A stretch of DNA of 12,498 nt from Candidatus Methanoperedentaceae archaeon (lineage in GTDB: Archaea > Halobacteriota > Methanosarcinia > Methanosarcinales > Methanoperedenaceae), in contig JACUTP010000039.1 of NCBI GenBank assembly GCA_014859785.1, forward strand, positions 1 to 12,498, written 5' to 3'. Numbering within the stretch: position 1 is the stretch's first letter; each line of letters starts with the position of its first letter. The position numbers and the translations under genes are program-made. Of the stretch, positions 6,864-12,498 are shown piece by piece. The notes under the pieces are model-generated. The model ran no database searches and was not told where the DNA came from. It saw only the letters and a list, made by a program, of their open reading frames with translations.

Positions 6864-7655
6864 TTACCCGGACACCTGTTCATCCGCATTAACCCGCCCC
6901 GCGCCGCAGCTTATCCCCTTCACCTTCTCAACCATAACAGGATACGTCAACTCCAGAATCGTCTCGAGGTTCATGATATCCTCGGTATTATACTTAACAA
7001 GAAGCTCAAGCGCCTTCCCATCCCCGCGCTCGTACTTATTCCACAGCCTGACAGCATCAAAACCCGATATCCCCTGCGTATCCCCGCTTCTCTTTAACCC
7101 GAGCATACACTCAATATTCTTAAGACCTCCACTGTACCCGATTCTCCTTAAAGGATACATAAGGTCGGTATGCAGGTGGTTAAAAAACCCGGGGTATTCA
7201 CTCTCGATAAAAGGCAGGTCAAACCGCGCCCCGTTAAAGGTTACAAGCTGCTTGTACTTTGAAAGCTCATCCACTGCATCATCAAGGTTAATACCCCTGA
7301 TAAAGATTTTTGCCTGCTTCCCGTCATAAATCCCAATCATCGTAATCTCATGGTAGTACGGGGAAAGTCCAGTTGTCTCAATATCCACATAAGCGGTATC
7401 CCCCTTGAAATGACGGTACGCCCTCCACTGGTGACACGAAGGGATGCAGTTTGAGAAAAAAACATGGTTGCCTGACGACAACTGCTCAACCGATTCCTCA
7501 ATACAAGTCACAAGTACGCGTTTCTTAGCTATCGGGATTCTTACCTGGTGATGGTTCTCCAGGAAATCCTCCCAGTCCACAATACCTGATTCCCATATCC
7601 TGCGCTCAACAGTGTCCCCGATACCCTTTACGTGTATGTATGTATTGTTTAGCAT
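6864..7655 (-). CDS. RNase H-fold DEDDy 3'-5' exonuclease-like protein (YprB type)
   Basis: A 263-residue nuclease of the ribonuclease H-like superfamily, probably acting on single-stranded DNA or RNA ends with two metal ions. The acidic residues are D91 and E93 in YVDIETTGLSP (89-99), D146 in TFNGARFDLPFI (139-150), and D226 in KYNTEDIMNL (221-230). Y222 precedes D226 as YX3D, the DEDDy arrangement. Residues 7-32 (IHVKGIGDTVERRIWESGI and on) look like a helix-hairpin-helix DNA-binding motif. The ATG at 7655 is three bases below the stop of the polymerase D small subunit gene, whose last codons provide an AGGA ribosome site, so the two are almost certainly one operon. A repair or replication role is inferred from this linkage; related proteins have no settled function. 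Confidence 0.8.
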   Translation of the reverse strand: MLNNTYIHVKGIGDTVERRIWESGIVDWEDFLENHHQVRIPIAKKRVLVTCIEESVEQLSSGNHVFFSNCIPSCHQWRAYRHFKGDTAYVDIETTGLSPYYHEITMIGIYDGKQAKIFIRGINLDDAVDELSKYKQLVTFNGARFDLPFIESEYPGFFNHLHTDLMYPLRRIGYSGGLKNIECMLGLKRSGDTQGISGFDAVRLWNKYERGDGKALELLVKYNTEDIMNLETILELTYPVMVEKVKGISCGAGRVNADEQVSG

Positions 7656-7658
7656 GTC

Positions 7659-9125
7659 CTAATTGAAATTCAGAATCTCGTGTTTCATATTCGACAGGTC
7701 TACCAGTATCGCCCTTGCAGGTACCGGGTCAAGGTTCATCCTCTTCTGGAACTCGGTCTGGCTCTGCCATGTCCCGCTGTTTACTGCCAGGACGCCCTTG
7801 TAAGGCATAACACCCACGGTATGCACATGCCCACAGTGGAGTATGTCAGGAATTTCAGATATCACGAAATGGTCTGTTTTCTCAGGCGCGATGGAAACCC
7901 TGCCGCCGTATATGGGTGAAAGGTGCCTGACCCTTAGCATCTCGATCATGGGCTTTACAGGCTCCTCATACGAATATCCCGGGATGCTGGCTATGATATC
8001 GTCCATTGACCTGCCGTGGTATATCAGTACTCTGGCACCCCCGAGCTCAACCATCGAAGGGTTGCCGACAAATGTTATATCGTTCCTGAACATCCTGGTA
8101 ATCCTTTCAGGAAAGCTGGGCTGGGGTTCAGCCTGCCTGACAGCATCGTGGTTTCCTGGTGAAATGATAATCCTGATTCGTCCGGGAACGGCATTTAAGT
8201 ACTCCGCAGCTTTCCCGTACTGCTCGTAAATATCAGTGATTGCAAGCTCCTTATCCTGGTTCGGGAATATCCCGATACCGTCAACCACATCACCTGCAAT
8301 TACAAGATAATCAATATCATCCCTCTTCCCCAGCCACTCCGCGAACCGAAGCCACGCATATTCAAGGAAGGTGTTGCTCCCAACATGAATATCCGAGATA
8401 AATACCGCCTTTCCTTTCGCCCTTTTTTCTTCAAGGGATGGTCTTGAATTCGGAAGGTCGGGCCATGTAATCCTGTCTGCAAAAATAATATTCCCGTCAG
8501 TGGATAACGTGCCTGTAACTGCTATTACCTCATCAAGCAGGACAGAGTTTGAAGCCTCGAACAATTCCCTGTCCCGCTCCTTGTGGACAAGTACACGCAT
8601 GGTTGAGGTGGTATCCTCAATCTCAAGGAGCCTGTGCCCGTTTGCAGTCGTTCTCTTATCCTGCACCATGCCTATTATGGATAGCGGCTCCCTTGAATCA
8701 AGATTCCTCTTTTTCAGGCTCTCGATTGGACGTGCGCTTATCCTTTTCCTAAGCATATCCCCAAGCAGTGCATACCTGTCCTTGAAATACTGGACAAAAT
8801 CCATATATTCCCCGATGCATGTGGAATGGTCTGTTATATCTGATAGAATCGTGACAGGCGGTGAAGTTATGCTTCTGCCTCCCGGATGTACCGGTCCTGT
8901 TATTGCTTTTATTTCAGGGGCTCCAGAGGTTTCGGGCATTTGCCGTCCTGAAGTAACAAATGCGGGTATGTGTTCTTTCCCGATTACAAAAACCGAACTG
9001 TTAACTGATTCCAGTACGTCCTTTATAAGCTCATGCGAGCTCTCGTTTTTTAAAATATCCAGTGCCTCCGGGTCTATCTGGTAACCAGATTCCGTAAAAA
9101 TCCTGACAATATCTCCGGTCTCCAT
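7659..9125 (-). CDS. polB: DNA polymerase D (pol II) small subunit DP1
   Basis: DP1 is the 3'-5' proofreading exonuclease subunit of the archaeal replicative polymerase D; the large subunit DP2 is not here. Numbering from the ATG at 9125 gives 488 residues. An N-terminal helical region (1-50) is followed by a variable linker and an OB fold (about 146-222, EPLSIIGMVQDKRTTANGH). The Mre11-like phosphoesterase domain (about 238-488) carries D245/H247 (FISDIHVGS), D279 (AGDVVDG), N325/H326 (SPGNHD), H370 (YHGRS) and H433/H435 (CGHVH), so the nuclease appears intact. An ATG at 9167 would add 14 residues. I prefer 9125 because known DP1 proteins begin at this point and the nearest TATA-like element would start transcription below 9167. 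It is co-transcribed with the downstream nuclease. Confidence 0.95.
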   Translation of the reverse strand: METGDIVRIFTESGYQIDPEALDILKNESSHELIKDVLESVNSSVFVIGKEHIPAFVTSGRQMPETSGAPEIKAITGPVHPGGRSITSPPVTILSDITDHSTCIGEYMDFVQYFKDRYALLGDMLRKRISARPIESLKKRNLDSREPLSIIGMVQDKRTTANGHRLLEIEDTTSTMRVLVHKERDRELFEASNSVLLDEVIAVTGTLSTDGNIIFADRITWPDLPNSRPSLEEKRAKGKAVFISDIHVGSNTFLEYAWLRFAEWLGKRDDIDYLVIAGDVVDGIGIFPNQDKELAITDIYEQYGKAAEYLNAVPGRIRIIISPGNHDAVRQAEPQPSFPERITRMFRNDITFVGNPSMVELGGARVLIYHGRSMDDIIASIPGYSYEEPVKPMIEMLRVRHLSPIYGGRVSIAPEKTDHFVISEIPDILHCGHVHTVGVMPYKGVLAVNSGTWQSQTEFQKRMNLDPVPARAILVDLSNMKHEILNFN

Positions 9126-9180
9126 GCAATGGCAATATACAGGTGAATCGGGATAAGATTTTCCCATAGCAATAGATAAA

Positions 9181-9190
9181 TCTTAAAACA
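9181..9190. promoter_or_regulatory. Shared TATA-like element between the DP1 and signal peptidase genes
   Basis: TCTTAAAACA in the short divergent spacer reads as TCTTAAAA on the plus strand and TTTTAAGA on the minus strand. On the plus strand it lies about 25 bp before the signal peptidase ATG at 9211, predicting a leaderless message. On the minus strand transcription would start near 9160, inside the alternative DP1 N-terminus, giving a 35-base leader before the ATG at 9125. Confidence 0.4.
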
Positions 9191-9210
9191 TCTATTAGTC
9201 CATCTTATAT

Positions 9211-9777
9211 ATGAATCTTAAAGAAAAACTGGTTAATTTCAATAAAAGCGACAATTTCTGGGTAGCGCTTCTGCGGGATGTTATTTTCGTGGTGGCTGTT
9301 GTTGTGATTTTTTCCTCGGTTTCCCATATTGCCCTCGGGCTCTGGACACCGATGGTTGCTGTGGAAAGCGGCAGCATGCTCCCGAATATCCATATAGGGG
9401 ATATCGTATTTATTGAGAGTTTCGACCGCAGCGAGATTATAACTTACGAAACAGGAACCCGGACAGGATATACATCATTCGGCGATTACGGGAACGTGAT
9501 ACTGTACAACAAGCTCGGGCAAAAGGGCAGTACACCCATCATCCACAGGGCAATGTACTATGTTGAGGAGGGTGAGCCGATGTGGAATGGCGGTCCAGCC
9601 GCACCACATGCAGGGTATATCACCAAAGGCGATAACAACATCGGGTTTGATCAGCAGGGTGATATAAGCTACCGCCAGCCTGTGAAGGAAGAATGGGTAA
9701 TAGGGGTTGCACGGTTTAACCGTCTGCCGGTTGTGGGTTATGTTTCCCTGATACCGAGGAAAATCCTGGACATGTAA
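9211..9777 (+). CDS. Archaeal type I signal peptidase (Sec11-like)
   Basis: Removes signal peptides from Sec-exported proteins at the outer face of the membrane. The protein has 188 residues: a short cytoplasmic N-terminus, one transmembrane helix (about 19-44, rich in V, I and F), and then an exterior catalytic domain. The nucleophile is S55 in VESGSMLPNIHIGD (51-64). The bacterial catalytic lysine is replaced by histidine, H112 in PIIHRAMY (109-116), as in archaeal and ER enzymes. D141 in TKGDNN (138-143) is the conserved acid of the third box. There is no C-terminal second membrane helix. It lies between DP1 and orc1/cdc6 and converges on the latter with a 2-bp gap; this position has no clear functional meaning. 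Confidence 0.93.
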   Translation: MNLKEKLVNFNKSDNFWVALLRDVIFVVAVVVIFSSVSHIALGLWTPMVAVESGSMLPNIHIGDIVFIESFDRSEIITYETGTRTGYTSFGDYGNVILYNKLGQKGSTPIIHRAMYYVEEGEPMWNGGPAAPHAGYITKGDNNIGFDQQGDISYRQPVKEEWVIGVARFNRLPVVGYVSLIPRKILDM

Positions 9778-9779
9778 TA

Positions 9780-11024
9780 TCAGGTGTATAATTTTGTCTG
9801 GCTCGGCGGCTTGTATTTTTCAAGGGGTTTGAGCCTGTAATCCTCGAAAAGAACCCTTTTTGTACTTTCCGTTGGAACACTGAGGGATATCTCCTTGGTC
9901 CTCCCGTACCTGCCCTTGCTTATAACGATGGCATTCAGGATACCCAGCATGTCAAGTTCGGATATTAAATCGGTAACCCTGCGTTGTGTCAGGATATCAA
10001 TACCTATCATATTGCACATGTTTTTATAAACGTTATAAGCCTCTCCTGTTGTGATATTGTCCCTGTTGCCGTTGGTATTGAGAAGGAGCGAACTTAGAAG
10101 TACAAGTTTTGACTGTGTGGGGAGTGTACGCACCACTTCCACAACACGGTCTGTTTCTATTTTTTCCTGAGCCTTTTTCACATGGATTTCAAGCACCCTT
10201 GATTCCCCCACACGGTCGGCAAGTTCGCCTGACACACGGAGCAGGTCAAGTGCGCGCCTGGCATCCCCATGCTCCTGTGCAGCATAAGCAGCACATAAGG
10301 GAATTACCACCCCATCAAGGACATCTGGCATGAAAGCCCTTTCTGCCCTCTGTTCCAGGATATCCCTTAGCTGGTTTGCGTCATAAGGAGGGAATATTAT
10401 TTCCTCCTCGCCGAGTGAACTTCTAACCCTGGGGTCAAGGAATTCGGTGAATTTCAGGTCATTGGTTATGCCAATAAGACTCACTTTAGCATATTTCAGG
10501 TCAGAGTTTATACGGGTGAGATTATAAAGAACATCATCTCCCTTGATCACGAGTTTGTCCACCTCGTCAAGTATGATAATCGCAATACGCCTGTCAGAAT
10601 CCACGGCATCCTTGAACTCAGTATAAACCTGGTCTGTGGGCCAGCCTGTCATCGGTATATCCTTTTCAAAATGCCTTGCCAGGAAAGCAAGCAGCCTGTA
10701 CTGGGTATCCACTACCTCGCAGTTTATGTAAATAACCCTGCATGAAATACCATGCACCTCTCCCATCCTTTCAAGTTCCATACCGACATGCTTTGCCACC
10801 GCTGTTTTTCCTGTCCCGGTTTTCCCGTACATCAAAATGTTTGACGGCGTTTCTCCCCTTAGTGCTGAAACCAGGATGGATGCAAGCGACTTTACCTCGT
10901 TGTTCCTGTGGGGAAGGTTGTCCGGCGTATACGTTGCGCGAAGAACCTCCCGGTTTTCAAATATGTTTCCTATCGTTAAAATATCCTCAAAAATACCCTT
11001 TATTGATGCAACTTCACCGTTCAT
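9780..11024 (-). CDS. cdc6: Orc1/Cdc6 replication initiator
   Basis: An AAA+ initiator that binds origin recognition boxes, melts origin DNA and loads the MCM helicase. The 414 residues match the family. Walker A is GKTGTGKT (67-74), Walker B is IIILDEVDKL (149-158), sensor 1 is GITNDL with N188, and sensor 2 is in HGDARRALDLL (252-262). A C-terminal winged helix follows (about 296-395): the recognition helix is near QRRVTDLISELDMLGI (347-362), and the wing, GRYGRTKEISL (371-381), normally enters the minor groove of the ORB. A strong GGAGGAG ribosome site lies 5-6 nt before the ATG. The upstream 593 bp carry ORB-type boxes, so gene and origin form the usual archaeal pair. This looks like the Orc1-type origin-linked paralogue. 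Confidence 0.96.
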   Translation of the reverse strand: MNGEVASIKGIFEDILTIGNIFENREVLRATYTPDNLPHRNNEVKSLASILVSALRGETPSNILMYGKTGTGKTAVAKHVGMELERMGEVHGISCRVIYINCEVVDTQYRLLAFLARHFEKDIPMTGWPTDQVYTEFKDAVDSDRRIAIIILDEVDKLVIKGDDVLYNLTRINSDLKYAKVSLIGITNDLKFTEFLDPRVRSSLGEEEIIFPPYDANQLRDILEQRAERAFMPDVLDGVVIPLCAAYAAQEHGDARRALDLLRVSGELADRVGESRVLEIHVKKAQEKIETDRVVEVVRTLPTQSKLVLLSSLLLNTNGNRDNITTGEAYNVYKNMCNMIGIDILTQRRVTDLISELDMLGILNAIVISKGRYGRTKEISLSVPTESTKRVLFEDYRLKPLEKYKPPSQTKLYT

Positions 11025-11054
11025 TTTCTCCTCCTCAGGCTCTTACGATAATGT

Positions 11055-11074
11055 TTCCAATAGAAGGAAAGGTA
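11055..11074 (+). promoter_or_regulatory. Degenerate ORB-like repeat in the orc1/cdc6 promoter
   Basis: TTCCAATAGAAGGAAAGG (11055-11072) matches about 14 of 20 positions of an ORB and includes an inverted repeat, TTTCC (11054-11058) with GGAAA (11066-11070). It lies between a TATA-like box for orc1/cdc6 (about 11073-11083, AGTATTAATACC on the minus strand) and the likely transcript start. An operator for self-regulation is possible; the match is weak. Confidence 0.3.
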
Positions 11075-11083
11075 TTAATACTT
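11073..11083 (-). promoter_or_regulatory. TATA-like promoter for orc1/cdc6
   Basis: The minus strand reads AGTATTAATAC about 50 bp before the ATG at 11024. A transcript start near 11050 would give a leader of about 25 nt that contains the GGAGGAG ribosome site. The same TATTAATACC sequence appears in inverted orientation at 11183-11192. Confidence 0.4.
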
Positions 11084-11220
11084 ATGGTCATGCCCCCTTT
11101 ACTTCATATGGAACATATTTACACAAATTATAACCATAATCAAAAATACTTTTCTTGATAGTGTTTATTTAAAGTGATATGATATTAATACCAATACAGT
11201 TCGTGACTGGTAATAAACTA

Positions 11221-11240
11221 CCCCTTTATTTCCACTGGAA
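11221..11240 (-). promoter_or_regulatory. Origin recognition box ORB-1
   Basis: The minus strand reads TTCCAGTGGAAATAAAGGGG, essentially the archaeal mini-ORB consensus with a TTCCAGTGGAAA core, A-rich spacer and G-string. The core TTTCCACTGGAAA (11229-11241) is a perfect palindrome about a central C. Confidence 0.8.
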
Positions 11241-11252
11241 AGTTCGGGGGTA

Positions 11253-11272
11253 CCCTATTATTTCCACTGGAG
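11253..11272 (-). promoter_or_regulatory. Origin recognition box ORB-2
   Basis: The minus strand reads CTCCAGTGGAAATAATAGGG, identical to ORB-1 at 17 of 20 positions. The cores of the two boxes are 32 bp apart, close to three helical turns, so two Orc1/Cdc6 molecules could bind on the same face of the DNA in the same orientation. Confidence 0.75.
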
Positions 11273-11418
11273 ATTCTTAATAACCATTAATAACTAAAAA
11301 TAATATAAAAATAAAAAACCAATGTGACCTTCTTTAGCGTTTATTCTATATAAATGTTATTACTTTGATGAAAAAAAAGACGAAAAAACGAGTGAAATAA
11401 TAATGATATTGATGAATA

Positions 11419-11453
11419 TAAAGACAATTTAAAGACAGTAAAGACAATTTAAA
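11419..11453 (+). repeat. Iteron-like TAAAGACA direct repeats
   Basis: TAAAGACA occurs at 11419-11426, 11430-11437 and 11439-11446, at spacings of 11 and 9 bp, about one helical turn each. The outer two copies belong to an exact 15-bp repeat, TAAAGACAATTTAAA, at 11419-11433 and 11439-11453. They lie inside the A+T-rich part of the origin. Confidence 0.6.
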
Positions 11454-11464
11454 TTCAACAAAAA

Positions 11465-11516
11465 GGAGTAAAAAGACCGAATCGAAAAAGAGAATCCAAA
11501 ATTCGATTAATACTCC
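11465..11516. repeat. Long imperfect inverted repeat beside ORB-3
   Basis: GGAGTA (11465-11470) pairs with TACTCC (11511-11516), and inside it AATCGAA (11480-11486) pairs with TTCGATT (11502-11508). The arms are separated by 9 bases on the left and 2 on the right. It ends 10 bp before ORB-3, at the right edge of the A+T-rich stretch. Confidence 0.55.
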
Positions 11517-11526
11517 AATCTAATAT

Positions 11527-11546
11527 TTCCAGACGAAACAAAGGGG
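11527..11546 (+). promoter_or_regulatory. Origin recognition box ORB-3, opposite orientation
   Basis: TTCCAGACGAAACAAAGGGG matches ORB-1 at 17 of 20 positions; the differences are two bases in the core (TG to AC) and one in the spacer. The AAACAAAGGGG half is a perfect fit to the mini-ORB consensus. It faces away from ORB-1 and ORB-2 across the A+T-rich stretch, as in other archaeal origins. Confidence 0.65.
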
Positions 11547-11607
11547 TAGGATAAATCAAAAATAATATGAGAAAACAATATTATATAATATATGAAATAA
11601 CTTTAAG

Positions 11608-11635
11608 ATTCCTGTTGTTACTCGTCAACAGGAAT
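11608..11635 (-). terminator. Hairpin at the end of the UPF0147 gene
   Basis: ATTCCTGTTG (11608-11617) pairs perfectly with CAACAGGAAT (11626-11635) around an 8-base loop. The loop holds the TAA stop of the minus-strand UPF0147 gene, so the last sense codons form one arm. Downstream on the minus strand the sequence is T-rich but has no long T run. It could end the transcript before it enters the origin. Confidence 0.45.
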
Positions 11636-11887
11636 TGACTCAAGCTGGCTGGAAAGACCCCATATAAGTGTTCTTGTGTGAATGGGTACGTTGGGGTCGT
11701 TTCCCATCTCATCCAGATTTGAAATTACCATTGCCGCCCTTGTTGAGGGCGTTTCTTTATCATTTGAGAGTATGTACCGTATATTCTCGGCGTTACGCCT
11801 TATATTTCTCGGTACTGAATCGTCGTTTATTATACGTTCGAGCGCATCAATGCAATTTTGGAGGGTTTCTTTGGAATTTACCGTCAC
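11618..11887 (-). CDS. UPF0147 family protein
   Basis: A small, all-helical archaeal protein of about 90 residues and unknown function. The family signature is clear: ALERIINDDSVPRNIRRNAENI in the first half (VPRNIRR is diagnostic), then STRAAMVISNLDEMGNDPNVPIHTRTLIWGLSSQLESI in the second half, with the conserved DPNVPIHTRT. A GTG at 11896 would add three residues. I prefer the GTG at 11887 because GGAG (11896-11899) then sits 8 bases upstream as a ribosome site; a TATA-like TTTTATAATA lies at 11907-11916 on the minus strand. Transcription runs toward the origin and may stop at the hairpin overlapping the stop codon. Confidence 0.88.
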   Translation of the reverse strand: MTVNSKETLQNCIDALERIINDDSVPRNIRRNAENIRYILSNDKETPSTRAAMVISNLDEMGNDPNVPIHTRTLIWGLSSQLESIPVDE

Positions 11888-11967
11888 AGTTATCACTCCG
11901 GTTTACTATTATAAAACAAGCAAACCATAATTCAGTTATTATTTGAAAAGGCTTTCGGTGTAATACA

Positions 11968-12411
11968 ATGTCAGAATTAGAAGAGAACCAGAAAATACGG
12001 AAAATCACAAATCTTCTTGAGAAAGGTGGAACAATGCTTGCTAATCATCACGATTGCGGCGCCCCTATGTTCAGGTACATGGGTAAAATAATATGTCCTG
12101 TATGTGATATAGGTAGAGACAAACCGCCCGTGTCCGGGGTTGAAAAAGTTGCCAGAGATGTGTGGTCAGGAGAAAAAATACCTTCTATAGTTGATGCATC
12201 TCCCGCTGGTGTGGAATCTGTTAATGATGTTAATAAGCAGCAACCCATGATTTCCCGGTATCTTTCTGATATCGGGATCGAAAACCAGATCCGCAATAAG
12301 CTAAAAAGCCTTGCATTAGACATTGAAGATGAGAGAGACCCCAGGATACTCAGGGAAAAGATGGAATGTATCGAGCTCGGGATCAGGATTTTAAAATCAT
12401 TAAAAAATTGA
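11968..12411 (+). CDS. Autoantigen p27 (SSSCA1/ZNRD2-like) zinc ribbon protein
   Basis: A 147-residue protein of the family named after the Sjogren/scleroderma autoantigen 1, widespread in archaea and of unknown function. The helix ending in LLEKGGTMLANHH (16-28) leads into a zinc-ribbon knuckle, DCGAPMFRYMGKIICPVCD (29-47). Ligands would be C30, C43 and C46, with H27 or H28 apparently taking the place of the usual first cysteine. The middle (50-90) is low in hydrophobics and probably disordered. The C-terminal third (about 94-147) is a charged amphipathic helix region that may pair or oligomerise. A GGTG at 11957-11960 precedes the ATG. It is divergent from UPF0147 across an 80-bp spacer that includes TATA-like stretches. 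Family assignment is good. Confidence 0.82.
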   Translation: MSELEENQKIRKITNLLEKGGTMLANHHDCGAPMFRYMGKIICPVCDIGRDKPPVSGVEKVARDVWSGEKIPSIVDASPAGVESVNDVNKQQPMISRYLSDIGIENQIRNKLKSLALDIEDERDPRILREKMECIELGIRILKSLKN

Positions 12412-12429
12412 CTTATGTCCCGATGAGAA

Positions 12430-12498
12430 GCCAGGATTTACCCAACACACCCTTGGTACAGGGTCGCAGCCATAACTCCAGGTTTTAAGGGAATCCTG
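12430..12498. repeat. Inverted repeat at the right window edge, of unknown nature
   Basis: CAGGATT (12432-12438) is complementary to AATCCTG (12492-12498), with ACCCT/AGGGT (about 12448-12452 and 12459-12463) as an inner stem, so the segment could fold as a closed, branched RNA. The stem may extend past the window. The minus strand is also open here and would read as the last 32 residues or so of a protein ending near 12406, so an unseen coding gene is an alternative. It lacks a tRNA T-loop. Confidence 0.25.

Larger units (their letters stand above)
11273..11526. other. A+T-rich candidate unwinding element
   Basis: The sequence between the facing ORBs is dominated by A and T; for example 11281-11320 has only five G or C in 40 bases. 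The plus strand is strongly A-rich, with A tracts at 11371-11378 and 11383-11388. No ORF with coding character is seen. Confidence 0.6.
11025..11617. other. Probable chromosomal replication origin (oriC)
   Basis: This 593-bp stretch has no credible gene. It lies directly upstream of orc1/cdc6 and has the classic archaeal origin layout. Two ORB boxes on the minus strand (11221-11240, 11253-11272) face one on the plus strand (11527-11546), with a very A+T-rich segment of about 250 bp between them that would serve as the unwinding element. That segment contains repeated TAAAGACA units and a long imperfect inverted repeat. The DP1 gene nearby recalls the Pyrococcus origin neighbourhood, where cdc6 and polymerase D genes cluster. 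Strand-skew and replication data would be needed for proof. Confidence 0.8.

Noticed and set aside
6856..7329. Plus-strand reading frames over the nuclease gene
   Set aside because: The minus strand carries intact DEDDy motifs; the plus-strand frames have proline- and serine-rich shadow composition.
7420..7440. TCCACTGG inside the nuclease gene as another ORB
   Set aside because: Only the short core matches; the flanking A-rich spacer and G-string are missing, and the site is in coding sequence.
8500..9084. A 194-residue plus-strand reading frame inside the DP1 gene
   Set aside because: It lies wholly within a firmly identified gene, has serine-rich shadow-frame composition and no homology I can recognise.
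12421..12498. A tRNA gene at the window edge
   Set aside because: The terminal stem looked like an acceptor stem, but there is no T-loop consensus on either strand and no convincing anticodon arm.
1..12498. CRISPR array, insertion sequence, prophage or other mobile element
   Set aside because: No regularly spaced repeats, transposase motifs or terminal repeats were seen; gene content is that of an ordinary chromosome core.

Overview
The window (about 12.5 kb) is archaeal and looks like a chromosomal region of a methanogen or ANME-type euryarchaeon. Archaeal markers include archaeal-type S-adenosylmethionine synthetase, Taw1 (archaeal wyosine synthesis), DNA polymerase D small subunit, Orc1/Cdc6, a Ser-His type signal peptidase, UPF0147 and an autoantigen-p27 zinc ribbon protein. 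TATA-like boxes about 25 bp from start codons, often giving leaderless mRNAs, fit the same picture. Assignment to Methanosarcinales or Methanoperedens relatives is my inference from gene content and protein flavour, not from any database search.

Layout. Positions 2-220 hold the end of a YjbQ-family gene that converges on, and overlaps by 4 bp, the S-adenosylmethionine synthetase gene (217-1413, minus). Divergent from that is taw1 (1545-2477), followed after a 158-bp gap with several hairpins by scpA-scpB (2636-4422), joined by an ATGA overlap. Then come a class I aminotransferase (4531-5676), a three-helix membrane protein (5739-6095) and hisH (6180-6788). On the minus strand are a DEDDy nuclease (6864-7655) and, just upstream of it, DNA polymerase D small subunit (7659-9125). 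A signal peptidase (9211-9777, plus) runs divergently from the polymerase gene and converges on orc1/cdc6 (9780-11024, minus). Beyond the 593-bp non-coding stretch 11025-11617 are UPF0147 (minus) and the zinc ribbon protein (plus).

The main result is that 11025-11617 is very probably the chromosomal replication origin. It lies directly upstream of orc1/cdc6 and contains two ORB-type boxes (minus strand, 11221-11240 and 11253-11272) facing a third (plus strand, 11527-11546) across a very A+T-rich stretch. That stretch carries repeated TAAAGACA units and a long imperfect inverted repeat. A fourth box, identical in 19 of 20 positions to the first, stands alone 6.7 kb away between scpB and the aminotransferase gene (4455-4474). 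Origin, initiator, replicative polymerase subunit, a nuclease and the SMC partners ScpA/ScpB are thus gathered within 9 kb, which suggests a replication and chromosome-segregation neighbourhood.

The most unusual protein is ScpB. Its two winged-helix domains occupy only about the first 150 residues, and roughly 205 further residues that I do not recognise follow.
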